Source: Sphingomonadales bacterium (GTDB lineage Bacteria; Pseudomonadota; Alphaproteobacteria; Sphingomonadales; Sphingomonadaceae). From it: a stretch of 64,000 nucleotides of DNA. Positions 1 through 16,360 of this stretch are shown here, piece by piece. A program made the position numbers and the translations under genes. Position 1 is the first letter of the stretch. Each line of letters starts with the position of its first letter. A model generated the notes under the pieces. It did no database searches. It saw nothing but the letters and a program-made list of their open reading frames with translations, and was not told where the DNA came from. The stretch covers positions 434,001-498,000 of the forward strand of contig JADKCA010000001.1 in NCBI GenBank assembly GCA_016714795.1, read 5' to 3'.

Positions 1-1
1 T

Positions 2-3676
<3,675 letters not shown>

Positions 3677-3686
3677 ACCGGAATGC

Positions 3687-3782
3687 GCTCATCCTGATGA
3701 GCCGTTGAGCTTGTCGAAACGGCGTCTCGAAGGGCCATTCGAGACGGGACTTCGACAGGCTCAGTCCCTCCTCAGGATGAGC
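3687..3782. repeat. Palindromic intergenic repeat (TGAGCTTGTCGAA family) between rpoB and rpoC
   Basis: The outer ends are an exact inverted pair (GCTCATCCTGA and TCAGGATGAGC). Inside are GTTGAGCTTGTCGAA opposite TTCGACAGGCTCAGT, and TCTCGAA opposite TTCGAGA. This is the general type of dispersed palindrome with a TGAGCTTGTCGAA core that is common between genes in sphingomonads and relatives. It would fold in the transcript between rpoB and rpoC. Confidence 0.8.
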
Positions 3783-3824
3783 GGAATAAAATTCAACCCC
3801 AAGCACTATGCTTAGGAGTCCAAA

Positions 3825-8024
<4,200 letters not shown>

Positions 8025-8050
8025 GCGTCCTCCTCAGTGCGCTGACATGA

Positions 8051-8088
8051 AAAGCGCCCCTTCCCGGATGCGGGAAGGGGCGCTTTTT
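8051..8088 (+). terminator. Rho-independent terminator after rpoC
   Basis: A near-perfect GC-rich hairpin (arm AAAGCGCCCCTTCCCG, loop GATG, arm CGGGAAGGGGCGCTTTTT) followed by T residues, starting 27 bases after the rpoC stop. It ends the rpoBC transcript. The remaining sequence to 8175 shows no convincing gene. Confidence 0.9.
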
Positions 8089-8175
8089 GTTTCGTTTGCG
8101 TGCCCCTGGAGCGGAATGACTTCACATTGACGCATGCCCGTTCGTGTGGGCGAGTCATATTGCTCTAAACAGGTC

Positions 8176-9192
8176 TCATCCCCTATGCCCCATCCGCCAC
8201 TTGGTCCACAGATGCCGCACCAGCTTGAGTGGCGGCATACGGAGCCAGTGCGAACGGACATAGAAGGCAAAGCCCAGCAGCTTGCGGCTTTCCCGGCCCC
8301 AGTCATCGCGCGCGAGCAGGCGGCCCATGTAGAAGACGTCGCCCCGTCGGCCATGCCAGGCGAAGTGCTTGTCCACTGGAGTGTCGAAGATGTGCGCGGT
8401 CAGGCGCAGCGCGCGCGAAGTGGATTTTGCAAGCTGGTGGTGACGTGCGCGCGCCAACAGGCGGGGCCAGAAGCCGGGTGTTTCAGAAAATTCACGGATC
8501 AGCCGGTCTATGTCCCACAGATTGCGCAGGCCGCCCTGCAAATCGCCGTCTGCAAGCAGATGCGCGACCGCGTGGATGATCATATCTTCGGGGGAGAGGG
8601 TGCGGAATGACCCTGCCTCCACCGAGTCCGCGACAAGCGCCGCCGCATCGGGCTTCGGCCCGGCGGTCAGCGGCAAGATGGTGTGATGCACGTCGATCAT
8701 CCGTTCGCGCTCATCATGGATCAGCGGGGGGAGTTCGTGCATGTGCTGGCGGTAATAGGCCTGATCGTAAGGGTTGTCCTTCACCCAGCTCCAGCCCGCC
8801 GCGAGCAGCGCTGCCTCCGCTTCATCCAGCCGGTCACGCGGCACCAGAATATCGAGATCGCCGATCAGCCGCCCGCTGCCTGCATCCAGCCCGGCGGCCG
8901 CAAAAGCGGTGCCCTTGAGCAGGACGAGCGGAATGCCGAGCGGAGTCAGCACGCGCCGCGCCATTTCTGCTTCCCATAGCGCCTGCACACGGTTGGCTTC
9001 TGCGTTGACCAGCGCATTGTCCAATATCTCGCGCGCAGCGGCAGGGACATCCATGCCCTTGAGCCGCCAGGCCAGCGAACCATCCAGCCGCTCTGCGCGC
9101 GCCATGGCGATCAGCGCGTTCCAGCCGCGCGCATCAAGCGTGGTGACATAGTCCGGATCGGCAAGCGCGCGGGCAAGATGACGGGCGTCCAT
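8176..9192 (-). CDS. Nucleotidyltransferase family protein (NTP_transf_5-like) of the HPr-rel-A cassette
   Basis: 338 residues. The nucleotidyltransferase core shows LLKGTA at residues 91-96, GDLDILV at 111-117 (paired acidic residues for metal) and a third acid at about Asp167 (MIDVHHT). This matches the PF14907-type uncharacterised nucleotidyltransferases. Its ATG overlaps the stop of the upstream kinase gene (ATGA), so translation is probably coupled. The same pairing of HprK-like kinase and nucleotidyltransferase occurs in some lasso-peptide clusters, where the two add phosphates or nucleotides to a peptide. The substrate here is unknown. It is the last gene of the cassette and converges on rpoC. 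Confidence 0.85.
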   Translation of the reverse strand: MDARHLARALADPDYVTTLDARGWNALIAMARAERLDGSLAWRLKGMDVPAAAREILDNALVNAEANRVQALWEAEMARRVLTPLGIPLVLLKGTAFAAAGLDAGSGRLIGDLDILVPRDRLDEAEAALLAAGWSWVKDNPYDQAYYRQHMHELPPLIHDERERMIDVHHTILPLTAGPKPDAAALVADSVEAGSFRTLSPEDMIIHAVAHLLADGDLQGGLRNLWDIDRLIREFSETPGFWPRLLARARHHQLAKSTSRALRLTAHIFDTPVDKHFAWHGRRGDVFYMGRLLARDDWGRESRKLLGFAFYVRSHWLRMPPLKLVRHLWTKWRMGHRG

Positions 9193-10055
9193 CAGGCCCC
9201 GGCTCCTTCGAACAGGCTTTCGACGATGGAGATGCCCTCCGCCCCGCTCATATAGTCGATGGCCTTGGCGGGCACGCTTTGCACCAGCCGGGTCAGTGCG
9301 GAAAAGCCGCGTTCGCCCAGCATGGTGTAATTGGTGGAGGCCTGGGTGAGGCGCACAAATGCCTCTCCCTGACCGACCGGGCGGATCGCCCAGTTTGCAC
9401 CGAAGCGGGGAAACAGGATCAGCGTGGGCGTGCCGGGCTCTGCCATCCGCGCCACGGCATCGGCGCTCGGCCTGAAGTGACGGATGTCGCCCTTGGGCGT
9501 GTCTTTCAGGAGAGGCCCGAACCGCTCTTCCCCGGCCAGCGCCTGCATCGCGGCAATCGCTTCATTCTTGAGGCTGACCGGGCGGGGGAAGGGGAAGGCC
9601 TGACCGGTTTCGGGGTCGATCAGCGCGAACTCATCTCCCATCAGCCGCCAGCCCGCTTCGCCCAGCATCGCCGCCAGCGTGGATTTGCCGGAACCGGATT
9701 CACCGGTGAGGATCACGACCTTGCCAGCCTTTTCCACCGAAGCGGCATGGAGCAGCATCAGGCGCCGCTCGCCCAGCGCGATTTGCAGGTTCATCCCCAT
9801 TTCCGCGGCAAGGATCGCTTGCGAATAGGGCAGGGGAACCGCTTCGGGCAGGGTATAGTCGCCCTGAATGGCGACTTGCGGGCGGAGATGGCGGCGCATC
9901 CAGCGTGGCGCATCCAGCCTGATGCGGTAATGCGCGATGCTGTCAGCGGGCTGCGGATAATCGGCGTAAAGCGCTGCAAGCTGAGCCAAGGGCGCGCGCC
10001 AGATGGAGCCGATGCGGAAGGCACGCGGGCCGACAGTGACGGTGAGGCTGTGCAT
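9192..10055 (-). CDS. HprK-related kinase A (HPr-rel-A system)
   Basis: 287 residues from the ATG at 10055. This start overlaps the stop of the upstream PqqD-like gene as ATGA and is preferred over a start 12 bases further upstream. A Walker A loop GESGSGKST lies at residues 118-126, followed by a GDE motif (140-142). A histidine upstream (LLHAASV, about 103) may correspond to the catalytic histidine of HPr kinase. The long N-terminal part does not resemble HprK. The family is known only by genomic association with PqqD-like proteins and nucleotidyltransferases. A peptide or protein serine kinase role is inference. Confidence 0.85.
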   Translation of the reverse strand: MHSLTVTVGPRAFRIGSIWRAPLAQLAALYADYPQPADSIAHYRIRLDAPRWMRRHLRPQVAIQGDYTLPEAVPLPYSQAILAAEMGMNLQIALGERRLMLLHAASVEKAGKVVILTGESGSGKSTLAAMLGEAGWRLMGDEFALIDPETGQAFPFPRPVSLKNEAIAAMQALAGEERFGPLLKDTPKGDIRHFRPSADAVARMAEPGTPTLILFPRFGANWAIRPVGQGEAFVRLTQASTNYTMLGERGFSALTRLVQSVPAKAIDYMSGAEGISIVESLFEGAGA

Positions 10056-10327
10056 CAGGCCACCCACACCAGCCCGCTGGCCTGCAAGGCAGACAGATGG
10101 CCGGAAAGCCCCGCGCGAATCTCGCCATCATCAGCAGGCAGCCCCATAGCCGCCAACAGGTCGTCAAGTGACAGAGCGGCTCCGGCCAAAGCTGTCAGAA
10201 TTTCGGGCACGGGTTCTGCCACGACATGCGTCTGGCCGGATGGGCGATGGTATAACGCTGTCAGCCCCTCCAGCGGGGTGACGCGCAACGTGTCGGAATC
10301 GGGGGCCGCGAAGCGGTCTGCCGCCAT
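10055..10327 (-). CDS. PqqD-family peptide-binding protein (HPr-rel-A system)
   Basis: 90 residues. The pattern is that of the PqqD/RRE winged-helix fold: an N-terminal strand region with LTALYHRPSGQTHVV, then helices (EILTALA, SLDDLLAAM) and a C-terminal segment LQASGLVWV. PqqD-type domains bind leader peptides of ribosomally made, modified peptides. Both ends overlap neighbours as ATGA, with the Tat-signal-like gene upstream and the kinase downstream, which points to fixed stoichiometry. It may deliver a peptide substrate to the kinase or nucleotidyltransferase, but this is inference. Confidence 0.8.
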   Translation of the reverse strand: MAADRFAAPDSDTLRVTPLEGLTALYHRPSGQTHVVAEPVPEILTALAGAALSLDDLLAAMGLPADDGEIRAGLSGHLSALQASGLVWVA

Positions 10328-10719
10328 CAGCGTCCCGGCATCTGGAGCGAGGCAAAGCAGGTATAGCCGCTCTGCCCGAATTGCAGCTTGCGGATATAGG
10401 CGAGATAGGCCTGATTCTGCTCATAGGTGGTGCCGGGCAGGTTGGAACCGGCCAGCGCCTGCTTCACTTCTTCGCCGGTGAACGGGCGCAGCGCGGGCGC
10501 GAACGACCCATCTGTACCAGCGGGCACCAGCGTGCCGTCTGCCGCGATATACTGGCCGCTCTGCACCGGATCCGGCACCGGGATCTGGCAGTTCAGCACG
10601 GAGGTCGCGGCCTGTGCGACAGCGGGCTTGATGGTGAGAATGGCAGTCGCGCCCGCAGCCCCCAAACGGATGGCGTTGCGCCGGTCAATCCCGGCCTGGG
10701 TCTGCTGTGTCTCGCTCAT
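10327..10719 (-). CDS. Hypothetical Tat-signal-like protein, first gene of the HPr-rel-A cassette
   Basis: 130 residues from the ATG at 10719, which has a GGAG about 9 bases upstream. The N-terminus is IDRRNAIRLGAAGATAIL followed by KPAVAQA, resembling a twin-arginine signal or anchor with a short hydrophobic stretch. The rest is polar, with two cysteines (NCQIP and YTCFAS) and a C-terminus ending QMPGR. No family is recognised. Its stop overlaps the start of the PqqD-like gene (ATGA), so it may be the substrate or an exported partner of that system. The reading frame is also continuous with lepB upstream, with no stop between them, so a LepB fusion is possible. Confidence 0.6.
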   Translation of the reverse strand: MSETQQTQAGIDRRNAIRLGAAGATAILTIKPAVAQAATSVLNCQIPVPDPVQSGQYIAADGTLVPAGTDGSFAPALRPFTGEEVKQALAGSNLPGTTYEQNQAYLAYIRKLQFGQSGYTCFASLQMPGR

Positions 10720-11664
10720 TCTCACGCTCCGGAACCTGTGCACAACAGGATTTGGCCGAATAACTGCGGCTTGTCGAGCGCGGTAACGCTCTTTTGCCGC
10801 CTCGCTGGCGTGGAGGCTTGTGCCCGCACGACCGCCGCGCATGGCAGTGAACCAGCTGACCGGATTGATCAGGCTGGTGCTGCCATCCAGCGAGAAGGTG
10901 ATGAACTCCGCCCGACCGCCGATATTCTCCCACGGCACCGGTCCGCCCAGCCCGCCTTGCTCCAGCCCGAAGCGGCTGTCTGCCGAATTGTCGCGATTAT
11001 CGCCCATCAGGAAAACATGATTGTCCGGCACGGTGATGGCAGGATAATCATCGGCCTCCAGCTTCAGGCCCAGATCGATCGTATCATAGCTGCGGCCATT
11101 GGGCAGGGTTTCACGCACGATTGGCATCCGGCACACCTGCGATCCATCCGCCGTGGTGACGAGCAGGCCCGGATAATGCATGTCATCGCACGGCGCATTG
11201 GCATCCACAGGAATGTCACGCACTTGCACAGGCGCGCGCTGCACCGGTGTGCCGTTCAGGATGACCGTGCCGTTGCGCACCTCCAGCCGATCTCCCGGCA
11301 GGCCGATGACGCGCTTGATATAATCCTGGGAGGAGCCGGGCGGTGTTGCGATCACCACATCGCCGCGTTCCGGAAGCGAACCCATGATGCGGCCCTTCAT
11401 CGGCGGCAGCAGGTGGAAGGTCATGGAGACGAAACTCCAGCCATAGGGATATTTGGAAACGACCAGCCGATCCCCCACCAGCAGGCCCGGCATCATCGAT
11501 TCAGACGGGATATAGAAGGGCTTGGCGATCAGGCTGTGAAAGCCGAGCACGGCGAGCACGAGCCAGAACACGCCTTTCAGCTCGCCCTTCCAGTCAAACC
11601 CTTCGGCTTCGGCGGGGCTGGTGTCCGGGGCCGGAACTGCTTCACTCTGTTCGCTCACGCTCAT
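10720..11664 (-). CDS. lepB: Signal peptidase I (no stop codon before the next gene)
   Basis: Leader peptidase that cleaves Sec signal peptides at the periplasmic face of the inner membrane. An N-terminal membrane segment (GVFWLVLAVLGFHSLI) is followed by the serine motif IPSESMMP, the lysine box DYIKRVIGLPGDRLEV and the late family motif FLMGDNRDNSADSRFG. The conserved part ends near VSWFTAMRGGRAGTSL. After this the frame runs on about 30 residues without a stop directly into the Tat-signal-like protein, giving a 445-codon frame to 10327. The ATG follows the acpS stop directly (TGAATG). In many alphaproteobacteria lepB is followed by rnc and era, and neither is present here. Confidence 0.9.
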
Positions 11665-12075
11665 TCACTCTTTCGCTGCGGGCAAAGCCTCGATGATGAC
11701 AAAGGCCTGCGCCCAGGGATGATCATCCGTGAGCGTCAGGTGGATGCGCGCCTCATAGCCGTCCGGTATCAGCGCGTCGAGCCGGGCTTTCGCGCCACCG
11801 GTCAGGTGCAGCGTCGGCGCGCCGGACGGGGCGTTGACCACGCCAATGTCTTTCATGAAGACGCCGCGCTTGAAGCCGGTGCCGACCGCCTTGCTGAACG
11901 CCTCCTTGGCTGCAAAGCGCTTGGCATAGGTTTCTGCCGTGGTGAGCGTGCGACGGCGGGCCTTGGCACGTTCGACTTCTGTGAAGACGCGCTGCTCGAA
12001 CCGCTCGCCAAAGCGGTCAATCGAGGCGCGGATGCGTTCGATATTGCACAGGTCTGAGCCGAGGCCGATGATCAT
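11665..12075 (-). CDS. acpS: Holo-[acyl-carrier-protein] synthase
   Basis: Transfers the 4'-phosphopantetheine arm of CoA to the serine of acyl carrier protein, activating it for fatty acid synthesis. 136 residues, a normal length. The family signature is clear: IIGLGSDLCNIERI at the N-terminus (metal-binding Asp) and AKRFAAKEAFSKAVGTG in the middle (metal-binding Glu). It lies between pdxJ (72 bases upstream) and lepB (adjacent TGAATG), a standard alphaproteobacterial order. Confidence 0.95.
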   Translation of the reverse strand: MIIGLGSDLCNIERIRASIDRFGERFEQRVFTEVERAKARRRTLTTAETYAKRFAAKEAFSKAVGTGFKRGVFMKDIGVVNAPSGAPTLHLTGGAKARLDALIPDGYEARIHLTLTDDHPWAQAFVIIEALPAAKE

Positions 12076-12147
12076 GGGGTCAAATCCTCCCCGCCATTTT
12101 CATAGCCTCTCCCCGCCTTCGCGTGAATGACGGAAAAAACGCAAGCC

Positions 12148-12876
12148 TCACCGCGCCGCATCCATCCGCCTGCGCATCTCGCGGATGCTGGCGTCCAGCC
12201 CCATGAAGATCGCTTCGCCGATCAGATAATGGCCGATGTTGAGTTCAGCCAGCTCAGGGATGGCCGCAATCGGGCCGACATTGTCAAAGGTCAGGCCATG
12301 CCCGGCGTGCGGCTCGATCCCGCCCGCGACGGCGAGCTTGGCCGCGTCCGCAATGCGGGCGAGCTCCGCCACGCGCGCCTGCCCGTCCAACTCGGCGTAA
12401 CGCCCGGTATGGAATTCCACCACCGGCGCTTTGAGCCGGATCGCGGCCTCCACCTGCCGGACGTCGGGCTCTATGAACAAGGACACACGGATATGGGCTG
12501 CAGAGAGACGCTCGACCAGTGGCACAAGGCGGTTATCCTGCCCGGCGGCATCCAGCCCGCCTTCGGTCGTCCGCTCCTCGCGCCGTTCGGGCACGATGCA
12601 CGCCGCGTGCGGGCGGTGGCGCAGCGCAATCTCCGCCATCTCGTCGGTCGCGGCCATTTCCAGATTGAGCGGAATGGTGAGCGCGGCCATCAGCCCGTCA
12701 AGATCGGCGTCGCGGATATGGCGGCGGTCTTCGCGCAGATGGGCGGTGATCCCGTCTGCACCCGCCGCCTGCGCCATCAGCGCGGCCTGCACCGGATCAG
12801 GATGAATCCCGCCACGCGCGTTCCGGACGGTGGCGACATGATCGATATTGACGCCCAGACGCAGATGCGCGCTCAT
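12148..12876 (-). CDS. pdxJ: Pyridoxine 5'-phosphate synthase
   Basis: Condenses 1-deoxy-D-xylulose 5-phosphate with 3-amino-2-oxopropyl phosphate to form pyridoxine 5'-phosphate, the last ring-forming step of DXP-dependent vitamin B6 synthesis. 242 residues, with the N-terminal LGVNIDHVATVRNARGG and central ADGITAHLREDRRHI motifs. LNLEMAAT and the late AGGIEPHAGHGL phosphate-binding loop complete the TIM barrel. The ATG overlaps the pyrE stop (ATGA), and acpS follows. Confidence 0.96.
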   Translation of the reverse strand: MSAHLRLGVNIDHVATVRNARGGIHPDPVQAALMAQAAGADGITAHLREDRRHIRDADLDGLMAALTIPLNLEMAATDEMAEIALRHRPHAACIVPERREERTTEGGLDAAGQDNRLVPLVERLSAAHIRVSLFIEPDVRQVEAAIRLKAPVVEFHTGRYAELDGQARVAELARIADAAKLAVAGGIEPHAGHGLTFDNVGPIAAIPELAELNIGHYLIGEAIFMGLDASIREMRRRMDAAR

Positions 12877-13457
12877 GGCTTGGCCCGGCTGCCCGGCTTG
12901 ATCGCCGGAAGGGCTTCGAGTTCGGGGGGCAGGGCGTCTGCGGCATAGGTGGGCACGTCCAGCCGGATCAGCGGGAAGAAAGGCACGCCCAGATCAACGC
13001 TGCCATTGGACCGATCCACCAATGAGGCTTCGGCCACGACCGTCACGCCCGCTTTCTCCGCTGCCGCAATGGCTTCGCGCGAAGAGAGGCCGGTTGTCAC
13101 GACATCTTCCACCATCAAGGCGCGCTGGCCGGGTTCCACCGCAAAGCCGCGCCGCAGTTCGAACACGCCTTCGGGGCGTTCGAGGAACAATGCGTCCTTG
13201 CCCAGCGCGCGGCCCATTTCATGACCGATGATGATTCCGCCCATGGCAGGTGAAAGCACCACGTTAATCGAATCGCGCAGGACGTCCGGAATCGTTTGCG
13301 CCAGGGCTTCGGCCAGGCGTGCAGCACGGGCGGGATTCATCAAAACGCGCGCGCATTGCAGATATTTGGGAGAGCGCAGGCCGGACGAGAGAATGAAATG
13401 TCCTTCCAGAAGCGCGCCTGCTGCGCGGAATTCCGCCAAAACCTCGTCTTCGGTCAC
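12873..13457 (-). CDS. pyrE: Orotate phosphoribosyltransferase
   Basis: Converts orotate and PRPP to orotidine 5'-phosphate in pyrimidine synthesis. A GTG start at 13457 (VTEDEVLAEF) is chosen because GGAG lies about 7 bases upstream and it gives 194 residues, the family length. A longer frame to 13523 lacks support. HFILSSGLRSPKYLQ and the PRPP-binding loop ALMVEDVVTTGLSSREA are visible, together with PAMGGIIIGHEMGRAL. First gene of pyrE-pdxJ-acpS-lepB. It is divergent from ctaC across about 180 bases that probably hold both promoters. Confidence 0.93.
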   Translation of the reverse strand: MTEDEVLAEFRAAGALLEGHFILSSGLRSPKYLQCARVLMNPARAARLAEALAQTIPDVLRDSINVVLSPAMGGIIIGHEMGRALGKDALFLERPEGVFELRRGFAVEPGQRALMVEDVVTTGLSSREAIAAAEKAGVTVVAEASLVDRSNGSVDLGVPFFPLIRLDVPTYAADALPPELEALPAIKPGSRAKP

Positions 13458-13635
13458 GTCATGCTCCTTGCCGGTCGATCTTTTGCCCTTAGGGCGGGCG
13501 GCTGTTTCGGGCAATCCCGTCAAAAAACGGCGTAAACGGCTTGAGAGCGAAACAAGTCCTGCCTATAGCGATCCGAGTCAGGCTAAGCGCAGACTATGTG
13601 TGCAGCCTAAATAGGGGCTCTGAACGGAAGATTAT

Positions 13636-14640
13636 ATGATCAGGATCAAATCAGCATTGATGGCCGCGGGCCTGCTGCTGGCGCCATTGGGGGTGGCCCA
13701 GGCCGCTGCACCGGCTGCGGCTCCCGCCGCCGCCGCACCAGTCGCCGCCGACGCGAAGGATGCCGCCCAGACGGTTGAAACGACCATCGGCACGTCCAAG
13801 CCCGATCCCATGATCGGACAGCCGATTGAGGGCCAGATCGGCCTTCAGCCGCAGGTGACCGAAAATGGCCGCTATGCCGCGTGGATGCACAACAGCATCC
13901 TGACGCCGATCATGATCGGCATCGCGTTGCTGGTGCTGGGCCTGCTGGGTTATGTGATCGTGCGTTTCCGTCGCGCGGCCAATCCGGTGCCGTCCAAGGT
14001 GACGCACAACACGCTGCTCGAAGTGCTGTGGACTGGCATTCCGGTGCTGATCCTTGTCGTCATTGGCGTTCCGTCGATCAAGCTGCTCGCAGCGCAATTC
14101 GAACCCGCGCCCAAGGAAGCGGTGACGCTGAAGGCGATTGGCGCGCAATGGCTCTGGAACTATGAATATCCGGACTATGGCGTGGAGTTTTCCTCCAACA
14201 TGCTGTCGGACGAGGCTGCTGCCAAGGCAGGCGAACCGCGCACGCTGGGTGTGGACAATCGCGTTGTCCTCCCGGTCAACACGCCGATCCGCTTGCTGAC
14301 AACGGCAACCGACGTGATCCACAGCTGGGCGGTTCCCGCTTTCTGGCTGAAACTGGACGCGGTTCCGGGCCGGATCAACGAACTGAGCTTCAAAGTAGAG
14401 AAAACTGGCGTCTATTACGGTCAGTGCTCCGAACTGTGCGGCATCAAGCACGGCTATATGCCGATCGCGGTTGAAGTCGTCTCACGGGAAGACTTTGACA
14501 AATGGGTGGTGGCCAAGGGTGGTTCGCTGACCAAGGCTGATGCGGAAACAGCTGCCGCTCCGGCTGCTGAGGCTGCCGCTCCCGCACCTGCTGCTCCCGT
14601 TGCTGCTGCGCCCGCCGCAGCCGCTCCCGCGACGAAATAA
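13636..14640 (+). CDS. ctaC: Cytochrome c oxidase subunit II
   Basis: CuA-bearing subunit of aa3 oxidase that accepts electrons from cytochrome c. 334 residues with a signal peptide (cleavage near AQA at about 23). Two membrane helices lie at about 90-110 and 130-151. The CuA site is complete in the C-terminal cupredoxin domain: His229 (VIHSW), Cys264 and Cys268 (GQCSELCG), His272 and Met275. An Ala/Pro-rich tail of about 30 residues follows, a common low-complexity extension. First gene of the cox operon, 12 bases before ctaD. Confidence 0.97.
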   Translation: MIRIKSALMAAGLLLAPLGVAQAAAPAAAPAAAAPVAADAKDAAQTVETTIGTSKPDPMIGQPIEGQIGLQPQVTENGRYAAWMHNSILTPIMIGIALLVLGLLGYVIVRFRRAANPVPSKVTHNTLLEVLWTGIPVLILVVIGVPSIKLLAAQFEPAPKEAVTLKAIGAQWLWNYEYPDYGVEFSSNMLSDEAAAKAGEPRTLGVDNRVVLPVNTPIRLLTTATDVIHSWAVPAFWLKLDAVPGRINELSFKVEKTGVYYGQCSELCGIKHGYMPIAVEVVSREDFDKWVVAKGGSLTKADAETAAAPAAEAAAPAPAAPVAAAPAAAAPATK

Positions 14641-14652
14641 GGATAGGGTCAC

Positions 14653-16308
14653 ATGTCTGCTGCTGCTGAACACGCACACGACGATCATCACGACGCGGAC
14701 CACAAGCCGGCGTTCTTCGCCCGCTGGTTCATGTCAACCAACCACAAGGACATCGGCACGCTGTACCTGATTTTCGCGATTTTCGCGGGGATCATCGGAG
14801 GCGCGCTGTCCGGTGTCATGCGGCTCGAACTGGTCGAGCCGGGCATCCAGTATCTGCCCTGGGTGGCGACCGTGCTTCACGGCGGCCAGCCCGATCAGAC
14901 ACAGGGTGAGCATCTCTGGAACGTCCTGATCACGGCGCACGGCCTGATCATGGTGTTCTTCATGGTCATGCCCGCCATCATCGGCGGCTTTGGCAACTGG
15001 TTCGTTCCGATCATGATCGGCGCGCCGGATATGGCCTTCCCGCGCATGAACAATATCAGCTTCTGGCTGATGATCCCCAGCTTCTTGCTGCTGTTCGGTT
15101 CGATGTTCGTGGGTGGAGGCTCCGGCCCCGGTGCGGGCACTGGCTGGACGGTCTATGCGCCGCTTTCCACCAGTGGTTCGGTTGGCCCGGCGGTGGATAT
15201 GGCGATCTTCTCGCTCCACCTTGCAGGTGCCAGCTCGATCATGGGCGCCATCAACTTCATCACGACCATCTTCAACATGCGTGCCCCGGGCATGACCTTG
15301 CACAAGATGCCGCTGTTCGTGTGGTCGGTGCTTGTCACCGCCTTCCTGCTGCTGCTCTCGCTGCCGGTTCTGGCCGCTGGCATCACCATGTTGCTGACGG
15401 ACCGCAACTTCGGCACGGCCTTTTATGATCCGGCCGGCGGTGGTGATCCGGTGCTTTACCAGCATCTCTTCTGGTTCTTCGGTCACCCCGAAGTGTACAT
15501 CATGATTCTGCCGGGCTTCGGCATCGTCAGCCAGATCATTTCCACCTTCAGCCGCAAGCCGGTGTTCGGCTATCTCGGCATGGCTTATGCCATGGTCGCG
15601 ATCGGTGTTGTCGGCTTTGTCGTGTGGGCGCACCACATGTACACCACCGGCATGGACGTGAACACGAAGATGTATTTCACGCTCGCCACGATGGTGATCG
15701 CGGTGCCCACGGGCATCAAGATCTTCAGCTGGATCGCGACGATGTGGGGTGGCTCGCTCACCTTCAAGACGCCGATGCTGTGGGCGCTGGGCTTCATCTT
15801 CATGTTCACCGTGGGTGGCGTGACCGGCGTTCTGCTCGCCAATGGTGGCGTCGACAACTATATGCACGACACTTATTATGTGGTCGCGCACTTCCACTAT
15901 GTGCTGTCGCTGGGTGCGGTGTTCGCGCTGTTCGCCGGCTTCTTCTACTGGTTCGGCAAGATGACCGGAAAGCACTATAACGAATTCCTGGGGCAGCTTC
16001 AGTTCTGGGTGTTCTTTGTGGGTGTGAACGTGATCTTCTTCCCGCAGCACTTCCTCGGTCTTCAGGGGATGCCGCGCCGCTATCCGGATTATCCGGATGC
16101 CCAGACTTACTGGAATGCGGTGTCTTCCTATGGCTATGTCATCATGGCGATTGGTGTGCTGATCTTCTTCGTCAACATTGCCTGGTCGCTGATGGCGGGC
16201 AAGAAGGCCGAAGGCAATTACTGGGGCGAAGGTGCCACGACGCTGGAATGGACGCTGTCCAGCCCGCCGCCGTATCACCAGTTCGAAACGCTGCCGAAGA
16301 TCGATTGA
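14653..16308 (+). CDS. ctaD: Cytochrome c oxidase subunit I
   Basis: Catalytic heme a/a3-CuB subunit of the aa3 oxidase. 551 residues with about twelve membrane helices. The CuB/Tyr motif FGHPEVYIMILPGFGI, the two CuB histidines in VWAHHMYTTGMD and the heme ligands in DTYYVVAHFHYVLS are all present. D-channel residues (GGFGNWFVP) and K-channel residues are also recognisable. The N-terminus is His/Asp-rich (HAHDDHHDADH) before the conserved WFMSTNHKDIGTLY. It sits directly after ctaC with its own GGATAGGG ribosome site. Confidence 0.98.
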   Translation: MSAAAEHAHDDHHDADHKPAFFARWFMSTNHKDIGTLYLIFAIFAGIIGGALSGVMRLELVEPGIQYLPWVATVLHGGQPDQTQGEHLWNVLITAHGLIMVFFMVMPAIIGGFGNWFVPIMIGAPDMAFPRMNNISFWLMIPSFLLLFGSMFVGGGSGPGAGTGWTVYAPLSTSGSVGPAVDMAIFSLHLAGASSIMGAINFITTIFNMRAPGMTLHKMPLFVWSVLVTAFLLLLSLPVLAAGITMLLTDRNFGTAFYDPAGGGDPVLYQHLFWFFGHPEVYIMILPGFGIVSQIISTFSRKPVFGYLGMAYAMVAIGVVGFVVWAHHMYTTGMDVNTKMYFTLATMVIAVPTGIKIFSWIATMWGGSLTFKTPMLWALGFIFMFTVGGVTGVLLANGGVDNYMHDTYYVVAHFHYVLSLGAVFALFAGFFYWFGKMTGKHYNEFLGQLQFWVFFVGVNVIFFPQHFLGLQGMPRRYPDYPDAQTYWNAVSSYGYVIMAIGVLIFFVNIAWSLMAGKKAEGNYWGEGATTLEWTLSSPPPYHQFETLPKID

Positions 16309-16360
16309 TCATCGGCGGGGCAGGGGAGCCGCCAGCCAATGCGCGGCTCTCCTTCCAACA

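Noticed and set aside
13458..13635. Riboswitch or attenuator between pyrE and ctaC
   Set aside because: No recognisable motif or strong hairpin. It probably holds only the two divergent promoters.
14734..16278. 514-codon antisense frame over ctaD
   Set aside because: Very His/Arg/Glu-rich translation, typical of the opposite strand of a membrane protein gene.
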